DNA from: WJMT01 sp041686095
GTDB taxonomy: Bacteria; Acidobacteriota; Aminicenantia; Aminicenantales; Aminicenantaceae
Assembly: GCA_041686095.1 (NCBI GenBank)
Contig: JAWLEN010000046.1
Span: 1-18,539, forward strand
Direction of reading: 5' to 3'
Length of the DNA: 18,539 bases
The translations under genes and the position numbers were made by a program. This document shows positions 1-6,060 of this stretch, piece by piece. Below the pieces are notes generated by a model. That model was not told where the DNA came from. It worked only from the letters and a program-made list of their open reading frames with translations, and searched no databases. Positions within the stretch are counted from its first letter, which is position 1. Each line of letters opens with the position of its first letter.

Positions 1-734
1 GAGTGGATCCCAGACAGTGGTATGCTCAGTGCCAGGTTAAAGGGGAAACCATAGATTTGGACTCAGTGAATGAACTGCCATTTTCTGTAAAGCCAAAAAA
101 CCTTATGACAGTAGAGAGTGTGGCTAAAGTGCTGCGAAGCCATTTAGAAGGAACAGAATTTGATACCACTGAAAACTATAAACAGGGTTCTCCCCATAAA
201 GTAAGATCTGAAGCTGCGCGGATCTGTGGTTCAACAACCCAGGAAGGAGCTGTCTATCAGCTGAGGGGCTGGATGCCCGTTGAAATAGGTTGTGTGGTGT
301 GGCGTTCATTGGCTGCCCCTTGTTCCAGTGTCTTGACTCCCTGGTATCTTTGCATGAAAGAAATGCCCGATCCTTATTACAAACCAGGTGATATTGAAAA
401 AGAAATGGATTTAAACCGGCATTTTAATTATCCTAAGCAAAGGTTTGAGTTTGATCCTGATTTTGCCTTTGATGTGTTTAATGCGCTTGAAAATCTGGTG
501 GATATTGATTACATAAAAGCCATTAGAATTGTCCGTTCTGAATGGGATCCCTTTGAAAAACAGCAGTTCGCTGTGCAGCCTGTAATCGAAGAGACCGCAA
601 TGAAAATTTATGAGAAAGATAAGAAATTGGCTGAAGAATTTCTCACTGATTATTCATTATCCAGGGCTACTCTTGCTTTTTATAAAGCCAAACAGCTGGT
701 AAACAAATTAAAAATGATTTATTGGAGAAACTGA
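1..734 (+). CDS. C69 family dipeptidase, C-terminal part (5' end outside window)
   Basis: This is the C-terminal part, about 243 residues, of a peptidase U34/C69-type dipeptidase, an N-terminal nucleophile hydrolase that cleaves dipeptides. The frame is open from the first bases of the window, so the N-terminus with the catalytic cysteine is missing; a GTG at 3 is not a convincing start. What supports the family is the block at about residues 65-115: the R-S-E-A-A-R-I-C stretch, then T-T-Q-E-G-A-V-Y-Q-L-R and P-V-E-I-G-C-V-V-W-R, then a P-C-S-S-V-L-T-P-W-Y segment. This is the usual order near the end of the C69 catalytic domain. The last 60 residues are charged and helical, as in longer bacterial members. 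No signal peptide can be judged. Family assignment is fairly sure; substrate and location are not. Confidence 0.85.
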   Translation, partial: VDPRQWYAQCQVKGETIDLDSVNELPFSVKPKNLMTVESVAKVLRSHLEGTEFDTTENYKQGSPHKVRSEAARICGSTTQEGAVYQLRGWMPVEIGCVVWRSLAAPCSSVLTPWYLCMKEMPDPYYKPGDIEKEMDLNRHFNYPKQRFEFDPDFAFDVFNALENLVDIDYIKAIRIVRSEWDPFEKQQFAVQPVIEETAMKIYEKDKKLAEEFLTDYSLSRATLAFYKAKQLVNKLKMIYWRN

Positions 735-755
735 GGATCAGTTGTGTGTCTTTTT
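729..755 (+). terminator. Weak hairpin plus T-run after the dipeptidase gene
   Basis: A perfect 6-bp inverted repeat, AACTGA-gga-TCAGTT (729-743), includes the stop codon of the dipeptidase gene, and five T follow at 751-755. The stem is short and the T-run begins about eight bases after it, so this is at best a weak intrinsic terminator. It could be chance. Confidence 0.22.
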
Positions 756-791
756 GATTGGTGTTTTATTCCCAGACAAATCAGTAATCTA

Positions 792-820
792 TGGAAAATT
801 TTATTGATTTTTGGTATATT
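792..820 (+). promoter_or_regulatory. Possible sigma70 promoter with extended -10
   Basis: An extended -10 box, TGGTATATT (812-820, hexamer TATATT at 815-820), lies 17 bases after TGGAAA (792-797), which matches four of six -35 consensus positions. It would start transcription near 827, about 70 bases before the secreted-protein gene at 898. The rest of the 163-bp gap holds no other recognised signal. Confidence 0.35.
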
Positions 821-897
821 AGAAGCTCAAGGAGTGATACATCTTCAGTAACTTCAAAAGAGTTCTGTAATTCGACGTTTTCACCCAAGGAGGAAAA

Positions 898-1986
898 ATG
901 AATAGAGAAAAAATGTTTTTTACAGTTTTAATACTGGGAATCATGATCCTATTGATTCAGCCGGTTCCAGCAACAGCTCAAGAAGAAAAAGAGGAAGCTG
1001 AACCCATATTTATCCCCAAGCAAGTCAAGGCTGAATTGGAGAAAGGAATTGAAAACCGGACCCCTCGAATGGATATCCCTTTTGAAATATTTGAGAATAT
1101 CTATCTTCCTGCAAGGCAGAATATTCACAGCATCTTTCTTTTTAAAGCCAAAAATAAAGATCTTGGATTTGACTCCTCCTCAAATGTTCCCACAGCCGAA
1201 AAAGAAGGAGAAAGTGAAACTCAAGAGGCTTTCACAGAACCTGATACGCTTATGACTGAGCTCAATGCGTTTCTTTGGTTTCAACAAGTGGGTGGGGACT
1301 ATAGCCAAGAAGTATATGTTCCTGTTCAGATCAAGGAAGAAAAAGACAGTTATGATCCTGAAGACGGATCCATGTATTCTGTAGGATATCCTCTTCCTCC
1401 AGGAAAATATTTGTTGGCTATGGCGATCACAACCAAGGATCTACAAAAAATAGGCACTCAATATTATGAATTTGAACTTCCTGCCCCTGAGAGCTTTACT
1501 GATAATTTAGGAACCACACCTATTTTCTTTATCCATGAAATAGAAAAGATGGAGTCTCCGGAGACAACCCCAAAAATACATAAAGGATTTTTCACCTATT
1601 CAGTTCTGAAAATTGTTCCTGTTCTTGAAAACATATTCACCCAAAGAGATTCTCTGGATGTATTTTTCTATATATTCGGAGCTCAGCCTGATCCAGAAAC
1701 CAATAAATACAATCTGACAGCTCAATATGAACTGACTCAAGACGGGGAATTAATTGTCCGTTATGCTGAAGGCACCTATGATGCCCCTATTATAAGTCAA
1801 CCCTTATACCTGAAAAGAACAGTTCTGGTTCAGACAAAAAAAGGAGACGAAGTCGTTGAGGAGAAAAAAGAGACCCGGGACATAGAACCGGGTCAATACA
1901 CTTTTGTGATTGAGCTCAAGGATAATATTTCAGGAAAAACTTTGGAGAAGAGAGTCAATATCACAGTTGAGGCTGCTCAAGAATAA
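898..1986 (+). CDS. Secreted protein of unknown function
   Basis: The gene encodes a 362-residue exported protein that I do not recognise with confidence. An AAGGAGG ribosome binding site sits just before the ATG. The N-terminus is a typical signal peptide: positive residues (R3, K5), a hydrophobic core at about 7-22, and an A-T-A-Q cleavage site near residue 27. The mature protein is acidic, with a Glu-rich stretch at about 29-36 and another acidic linker at about 99-117. The C-terminal 60 residues (P-G-Q-Y-T-F-V-I-E-L-K followed by a short beta-rich end) read like an immunoglobulin-like or transthyretin-like beta domain, as seen at the end of secreted GWxTD-type proteins of Acidobacteria-like genomes, but no GWxTD motif is present. 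It lacks a lipobox cysteine. The stop codon region overlaps the end of the convergent aminotransferase gene by 10 bp. Periplasmic or extracellular location is inferred. Confidence 0.75.
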   Translation: MNREKMFFTVLILGIMILLIQPVPATAQEEKEEAEPIFIPKQVKAELEKGIENRTPRMDIPFEIFENIYLPARQNIHSIFLFKAKNKDLGFDSSSNVPTAEKEGESETQEAFTEPDTLMTELNAFLWFQQVGGDYSQEVYVPVQIKEEKDSYDPEDGSMYSVGYPLPPGKYLLAMAITTKDLQKIGTQYYEFELPAPESFTDNLGTTPIFFIHEIEKMESPETTPKIHKGFFTYSVLKIVPVLENIFTQRDSLDVFFYIFGAQPDPETNKYNLTAQYELTQDGELIVRYAEGTYDAPIISQPLYLKRTVLVQTKKGDEVVEEKKETRDIEPGQYTFVIELKDNISGKTLEKRVNITVEAAQE

Positions 1987-3092
1987 AGTTTTCGGAAAAC
2001 CTCTTCCAGCCGATGCAAGGCTTTTTTGAACCTTTCTGGTTTTTCACCCAGACCAATTCGGATATGAAAATCAACCTTTTGGTGGTCACCGGGTTGGATA
2101 AGAACGCTTTTCTCGCGAAGGGCTATTTCTGCTAACTTTGAAGCATTTATATTGATAGAATAACCAGGAAAACTTATAGCGCCTGCTTTGGGTGGCACGC
2201 ATTTAAAAAGACCATGCTGACGGTTCATCCATGACTCAAGAAGATCATAGTTATTCTTTATGATACTCCGGGTCCTCATGAATATCTTTTTCCTGTTATT
2301 AGGCTTTAGGGCGGCACAGGCAAGTTTGTCACTCAAGGCGCTTATGGATATGGTGGTGTAATCCTTGTATTTCCATAGATTTTGGATTATTTTTTTTGGA
2401 GCCACCACCCAACCCACTCTTAATCCCGAGAGTCCGTAAGATTTGGATAATCCACAGCATATGATTGTCTTATCATATCTATTCCAAAAAGTGGGGGTGA
2501 GTTTTCCATTTAGCTCGGCTCCCTGATAGACTTCGTCACAGATCAGCCATGCTTTGGACCATTTTGCTAAATCAATAATGGTTTCTCGTGCTTTTTCGCT
2601 TAATTGAGCTCCGGTTGGATTATTCGGGTTAGTCACAGAAATGATGCGTGTATTCTTTGTGACCAATTTTTTCAATTCATCTAAGTCAGGCTGCCAGTTT
2701 TTTTCTTCTTTTAGAAAAAATGTTTTCATATTGGCGCCAAATGCCCTCATCAGTCCATATATTTGCATGAAATTAGGAAGCATAAAAAGGGTCTCCATTC
2801 CTGGCTCCACCAGACTCCATATGGAGATGAGATTAGCTTCAGAAGATCCATTCGTAACCAGAATATTTTCTTCATCTGCATTGGAATAAATTTCTGCGAT
2901 TTGTTTTTTCAGTTCCCTGGTTCCATCTGTCTGAATGTATCCTAATGGAGTTTCTAATAAACTTTTCATATCAACAAAATCCAGCATTTCTTTAAATGAA
3001 AAAGGATGGACTCCGCTTTCAGAAAGATTGAAATCAACCTTATGTTCCCATTTGGATTGCCATCGTTCCATTTCAAAATTTTCAATATCCAT
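1977..3092 (-). CDS. PLP-dependent class I/II aminotransferase
   Basis: This is a 371-residue cytosolic fold-type I PLP enzyme of the aspartate aminotransferase superfamily. The signature elements are in order: the N-G-S-S-E-A-N phosphate/PLP loop (81-87), NPNNPTG (155-161), the C-D-E-V-Y motif with Asp186 that pairs with the pyridine nitrogen, the S-K-S-Y-G motif with Lys217 as Schiff-base lysine, and F-H-I-R with Arg345 as the probable carboxylate-binding arginine. Length and motif spacing are normal, so the enzyme is probably active. The start is set by an AAGGAG ribosome binding site (complement of 3099-3104) six bases before the ATG. The gene is transcribed divergently from the polyamine operon across a 173-bp spacer and its end overlaps the upstream secreted-protein gene. 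A link to arginine or polyamine metabolism is possible from position only; the substrate cannot be told. Related subfamilies include amino acid aminotransferases and capreomycidine synthase-like enzymes. Confidence 0.9.
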   Translation of the reverse strand: MDIENFEMERWQSKWEHKVDFNLSESGVHPFSFKEMLDFVDMKSLLETPLGYIQTDGTRELKKQIAEIYSNADEENILVTNGSSEANLISIWSLVEPGMETLFMLPNFMQIYGLMRAFGANMKTFFLKEEKNWQPDLDELKKLVTKNTRIISVTNPNNPTGAQLSEKARETIIDLAKWSKAWLICDEVYQGAELNGKLTPTFWNRYDKTIICCGLSKSYGLSGLRVGWVVAPKKIIQNLWKYKDYTTISISALSDKLACAALKPNNRKKIFMRTRSIIKNNYDLLESWMNRQHGLFKCVPPKAGAISFPGYSININASKLAEIALREKSVLIQPGDHQKVDFHIRIGLGEKPERFKKALHRLEEVFRKLYS

Positions 3093-3105
3093 TTTTTTCT
3101 CCTTA

Positions 3106-3131
3106 TCATGAGTATATCATTTTACTCATGA
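3106..3131. promoter_or_regulatory. Inverted repeat in divergent intergenic region (possible operator)
   Basis: TCATGAGTA (3106-3114) and TACTCATGA (3123-3131) form a perfect 9-bp inverted repeat with an 8-base spacer. It lies directly upstream of the aminotransferase ribosome binding site, inside the 173-bp spacer shared with the divergent polyamine operon. A second palindrome, ATGATATCAT, is at 3195-3204. Either could be an operator for both transcription units; as RNA, the first would form a hairpin next to the aminotransferase ribosome binding site. No clear -35/-10 pair was found for either direction; a TAATAT at 3221-3226 is a weak -10 candidate for the polyamine operon. Confidence 0.4.
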
Positions 3132-3265
3132 AAAATGACAGCGGAAAAAATAAGGTTAGTTCAGTTAAATTATCTTGTGGTCAAAGTTATTAAAATGATA
3201 TCATAATTAAAAATAGATGATAATATTGAAATTAAGTTCATTGAGATAAGCAAGGAGTCAAGTCA

Positions 3266-3820
3266 ATGATCATTCCTACAAAAATGTTTTTCACTAAGGG
3301 GCTTGGAGTTCACAAGGAATATCTTCAATCATTCGAATATGCATTAAGGGAAGCTGGGATAGAAAAGTTCAATATTGTTCCTGTATCCAGCATTTTTCCT
3401 CCCAAGTGTAAGTTAATTCAAAGAAAAGAAGGGTTAAAAATTCTGAGGCCTGGACAGATTGTCCATTGTGTGATGGCTAAAAACTCAACCCAGGAACCCA
3501 ATAGAGTTATCACGGCTTCCATAGGGTTGGCTCTTCCCACGGATGAGAAGACATATGGATATATTTCAGAGCATCATTCCTTCGGGGAAAGCACTAAAAA
3601 AGCCGGAGAATATGCAGAGGACCTAGCTGCTTCTATGCTGGCCAGCACATTTGGAATTAAATTCAATGTGGATGAGGCCTGGAATGAAAAAAAACAGGTT
3701 TTTAAAATGAGTGGAAAAATTGTTAAAACCAGGAATACAACAAAATCCGCCAAGGGAGACCAGAACGGAAACTGGACCACTGTGATCGCTGCTGCCGTGT
3801 TCATCAGTGAAGATATTTAA
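3266..3820 (+). CDS. pdaD: Pyruvoyl-dependent arginine decarboxylase
   Basis: The 184-residue product matches pyruvoyl-dependent arginine decarboxylase, which converts arginine to agmatine and CO2. The family proenzyme cleaves itself at a Ser-Ser bond; here the motif V-S-S-I-F-P-P puts the cleavage between Ser41 and Ser42, with Ser42 becoming the pyruvoyl group on the beta chain. Other expected blocks are present: G-V-H-K-E-Y-L-Q-S-F-E-Y-A-L near residue 15, A-S-I-G-L-A-L-P near 84, and G-Y-I-S-E-H-H with Glu102, the likely catalytic acid. The length is normal, so it should be functional, probably as a trimer as in the Methanocaldococcus enzyme. An AAGGAG ribosome binding site at 3252-3257 fixes the start. 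It is the first gene of a three-gene set with a deoxyhypusine synthase-like protein and agmatinase, which agrees well with arginine rather than histidine or aspartate as substrate. Confidence 0.92.
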   Translation: MIIPTKMFFTKGLGVHKEYLQSFEYALREAGIEKFNIVPVSSIFPPKCKLIQRKEGLKILRPGQIVHCVMAKNSTQEPNRVITASIGLALPTDEKTYGYISEHHSFGESTKKAGEYAEDLAASMLASTFGIKFNVDEAWNEKKQVFKMSGKIVKTRNTTKSAKGDQNGNWTTVIAAAVFISEDI

Positions 3821-3843
3821 TGATCCATGCTGTTTATGTACTA

Positions 3844-3871
3844 ACCTGGACTATTCACAAAAAAATGGGGA
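3844..3871. repeat. Short copy of dispersed repeat in the polyamine operon
   Basis: These 28 bases match the left end of the long repeat at 5759-5786 in 24 positions; both begin ACCTG and share TATTCA followed by a run of seven A and TGG. It lies in the 57-bp gap between the arginine decarboxylase and DHS-like genes. Its 3' edge (GGGGA, 3867-3871) runs straight into AAGGA, so the repeat contributes part of the ribosome binding site of the DHS-like gene. Confidence 0.6.
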
Positions 3872-3877
3872 AGGATT

Positions 3878-4921
3878 ATGAGAAAGCACCATAAATTTTC
3901 GGATGGTTTTGATAAGGGGTTGGAGCCTTTAAAACCCCTGGATATTTCACAATGCAACACAGTACTTGAGTTGGTCAAGCAAATGAAAGACACGGCTTTT
4001 GGAGCCAGAGCCCTTGGAGAGGCCCATGAAGTCCTGTATGAAATGATCACAGACAGAGAATGTTTTGTTGTGGGCACTTTTTCAGGAGCAATGACCATTG
4101 CTAAGATGGGTTTGCTGGTGTGTGAGATGATAGACAGGGGCATGTTAGATGCAGTGGTCTCCACTGGAGCCTTAATGGCTCATGGATTTGTAGAGTCAGT
4201 CGGCTGTGCTCATTTCAAATGCGATCCTTATGTCGATGATTTGGATTATTACAAGGCAGGATTCAATAGAGTTTACGATACCATCGAATTAGAAAAGAAT
4301 CTGGATGACATAGAAAAAATCATTAGTGATGTCTTAAGCAAATGGGATACTCAAAAGCCGTTATCAAGCCAAAAGTTTTGTGAAGTCTTAGGTAAATATC
4401 TGTTAACAAACACCAAAGGAAGAGGCATATTGAAATCAGCGGCCAGTAAAAATATTCCTGTATATATACCTGCCTTCACTGATTCTGAGCTAGGGATTGA
4501 TGTGGGAGTTTTTCAAAGGAAACAAAAAAAGAAAAATAAGCCAACTCTTGGTTTTGATCCTTTTATAGACATGAATGATTACACCCATAGGATTATAAAG
4601 AGCAAAAAGATCGGTATTTTTACCATAGGAGGAGGAGTCCCTAGAAATTGGGCTCAACAGGTTGCTCCTCATATTGAGATTATTAATCATAAATTAGGGG
4701 AGCAATGGCCTCAAAAAAAATTTCATTATGGTGTCAGGATATGTCCGGAACCTGTTCACTGGGGAGGGCTCAGTGGATGCACCTATAAAGAAGGAGTATC
4801 TTGGGGAAAATTTGTTCCTAAAAAAGAAGGAGGAAAGTGGGCCGAGGTCATGGCTGACGCCACCATAGCTTGGCCTCTGCTCCTAAGGTCTATTATTGAA
4901 AGGATAGAATCCAATAAATGA
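3878..4921 (+). CDS. Deoxyhypusine synthase-like protein (probable homospermidine synthase)
   Basis: This 347-residue protein belongs to the deoxyhypusine synthase family, NAD-dependent enzymes that transfer an aminobutyl group. Bacteria lack eIF5A, and some bacterial members have been shown to make homospermidine from putrescine. Conserved features are S-T-G-A-L-M-A-H-G near residues 94-103, a nucleotide-binding T-I-G-G-G-V-P-R-N loop (249-257), His271 in N-H-K-L, and the S-W-G-K motif (308-311) whose Lys311 matches the human catalytic Lys329. Compared with human DHS, the two Asp residues that hold spermidine (313 and 316) are replaced in the H-W-G-G-L-S-G segment (294-300), while Glu305 matches Glu323. 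This is the pattern expected for the bacterial DHS-like clade and points to a different amine substrate. Ribosome binding is by GGGGAAGG (3867-3874). The stop overlaps the agmatinase start (ATGA), suggesting translational coupling. Activity on putrescine is inferred from context. Confidence 0.88.
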   Translation: MRKHHKFSDGFDKGLEPLKPLDISQCNTVLELVKQMKDTAFGARALGEAHEVLYEMITDRECFVVGTFSGAMTIAKMGLLVCEMIDRGMLDAVVSTGALMAHGFVESVGCAHFKCDPYVDDLDYYKAGFNRVYDTIELEKNLDDIEKIISDVLSKWDTQKPLSSQKFCEVLGKYLLTNTKGRGILKSAASKNIPVYIPAFTDSELGIDVGVFQRKQKKKNKPTLGFDPFIDMNDYTHRIIKSKKIGIFTIGGGVPRNWAQQVAPHIEIINHKLGEQWPQKKFHYGVRICPEPVHWGGLSGCTYKEGVSWGKFVPKKEGGKWAEVMADATIAWPLLLRSIIERIESNK

Positions 4922-5775
4922 CAGCTCAGTTTGGGGGATTAAGCAAAAAACAATTTTCCAAATATAATGAATCAGAAATCGTGATTCTTTCAGTCCCTTA
5001 TGACGGAACAAGCTCTTGGGTCAAAGGCTCGTCAAAAGGCCCTGCCGCCATTATTGAAGCATCAAAGTATTTAGAGCTGTATGATATTGAAACCAACACC
5101 TGTGTCTATAAAAAAGGAATCCACACTTTACCGCATATCGAGGTAGCTGATACTGATAAACCTGAATCAGTGATCAAAAAAATTGAGTATGAAGCCCAAA
5201 AACATTTGAATAAATTTATAGTCATGCTGGGAGGGGAACACTCCATAACCACAGGGTTAGTGAGAGCCTTGAGGAAAAAGCACTTAAGTTTTTCTGTATT
5301 ACAGCTGGATGCTCATGCCGATTCAAGAGATCGTTATAAAGGAAGTCCGTATAATCATGCATCGGTTATGGCAAGGGTTAAAGAAGTTTGCCCTATTGTC
5401 CAAGTTGGCATCAGGAGTATGGCTGAGGAAGAAGCTCATTCAGTTCATTGGGAAAATATATTTCTGGCTAAAGATATTTATAACAATGATAGCTGGATCC
5501 AAGAAGCTGTGAACAAACTCAGGGAAAAAGTATACATAACCATTGATGTGGATGTTTTTGAAACTTCTCTGGTGCCGAGCACAGGCACTCCGGAACCAGG
5601 GGGATTGGGATGGTATCAAGTACTGAAATTTTTAAAGAAAGTTATTGAAAACAGGAAAATAATAGCTTTTGACGTAGTGGAGCTTTGTCCCAATAAAAAC
5701 AACAAATCTCCTGATTTTCTGGCAGCTAAATTAGTCTATAAACTTTTGAGTTATATATACCTGACCTATTCATAA
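4918..5775 (+). CDS. speB: Agmatinase (ureohydrolase family)
   Basis: The 285-residue protein is a binuclear manganese ureohydrolase; with an arginine decarboxylase in the same operon, agmatinase (agmatine to putrescine plus urea) is the natural call rather than arginase or formimidoylglutamase. Metal ligands are all visible: G-G-E-H-S with His108, D-A-H-A-D with Asp131, His133 and Asp135, and I-D-V-D-V with Asp210 and Asp212. The substrate-binding region N-H-A-S-V-M at 146-151 and the G-T-P-E-P-G-G motif at 223-229 are as in agmatinases, and the N-terminal P-Y-D-G-T-S segment is typical. Length is normal. The start ATG overlaps the stop of the DHS-like gene, so both are probably translated together. 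The last codons and the TAA lie inside the left end of the dispersed repeat that begins at 5754, so the C-terminal residues Y-L-T-Y-S may be supplied by that insertion. Confidence 0.92.
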   Translation: MTAQFGGLSKKQFSKYNESEIVILSVPYDGTSSWVKGSSKGPAAIIEASKYLELYDIETNTCVYKKGIHTLPHIEVADTDKPESVIKKIEYEAQKHLNKFIVMLGGEHSITTGLVRALRKKHLSFSVLQLDAHADSRDRYKGSPYNHASVMARVKEVCPIVQVGIRSMAEEEAHSVHWENIFLAKDIYNNDSWIQEAVNKLREKVYITIDVDVFETSLVPSTGTPEPGGLGWYQVLKFLKKVIENRKIIAFDVVELCPNKNNKSPDFLAAKLVYKLLSYIYLTYS

Positions 5776-6018
5776 AAAAATGGCGATGTTTTTATTATCA
5801 ATTTATTTTCAGCGATATACAAGGTTTTTTCAAAAATGACGATTGGAACTATTTTCCTGTTTAGGTATTTCATTTTAATCGCCATTTTTTTACCATTAAG
5901 GCGAGCCGATCTCACTGCATCTGCTTCGTTACAGGGCATTCGTAGTGAAAGACCACGACTTCATACCCTGTGCCTTGCATCTGCAGCAACCTCGACTCGT
6001 GAATAATCCAGGTATATA
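5754..6018. mobile_element. MITE-like element with terminal inverted repeats
   Basis: About 265 bp bounded by TATATACCTG (5754-5763) and its exact reverse complement CAGGTATATA (6009-6018); just inside, the ends continue as imperfect mirrors (ACCTATTCAT against GATTATTCAC). An internal perfect 14-bp inverted repeat, AAAAAAATGGCGAT (5774-5787) with its complement at 5878-5891, flanks a 90-base AT-rich part holding a third degenerate copy near 5831-5842. The right half (about 5900-6000) is richer in GC, with TGCATCTGC twice (5916-5924, 5976-5984) and ACAGGG/CCCTGT (5931-5936, 5966-5971) able to pair. It has no coding capacity. Related pieces occur at 3844-3871, 10726-10755 and 10845-10887. This fits a non-autonomous, folded interspersed element. 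Its left end covers the agmatinase stop codon and its right end a possible promoter. No flanking target duplication is evident beyond the repeat ends. Confidence 0.6.
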
Positions 6019-6020
6019 AT
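5992..6020 (+). promoter_or_regulatory. Possible promoter in the right end of the repeat element
   Basis: A perfect TATAAT (6015-6020) lies 17 bases after TCGACT (5992-5997), a four-of-six match to the -35 consensus. It overlaps the right terminus of the MITE-like element and reads outward towards the propeller-protein gene, whose ribosome binding site is about 28 bases downstream. Confidence 0.5.
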
Positions 6021-6060
6021 CAGTAAAAAACAAGAATAAAATATTGTGAGGAGGTTGGGT

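Noticed and set aside
5774..5891. Intrinsic terminator of the polyamine operon formed by the 14-bp inverted repeat
   Set aside because: The loop would be 90 bases and the T-run is within the stem; it is better explained as internal structure of the repeat element.
6046..6060. GTG at 6046 as the start of the propeller protein
   Set aside because: The bases right after it form GAGGAGG, an ideal ribosome binding site for ATG at 6061, and the later start gives a normal signal peptide.
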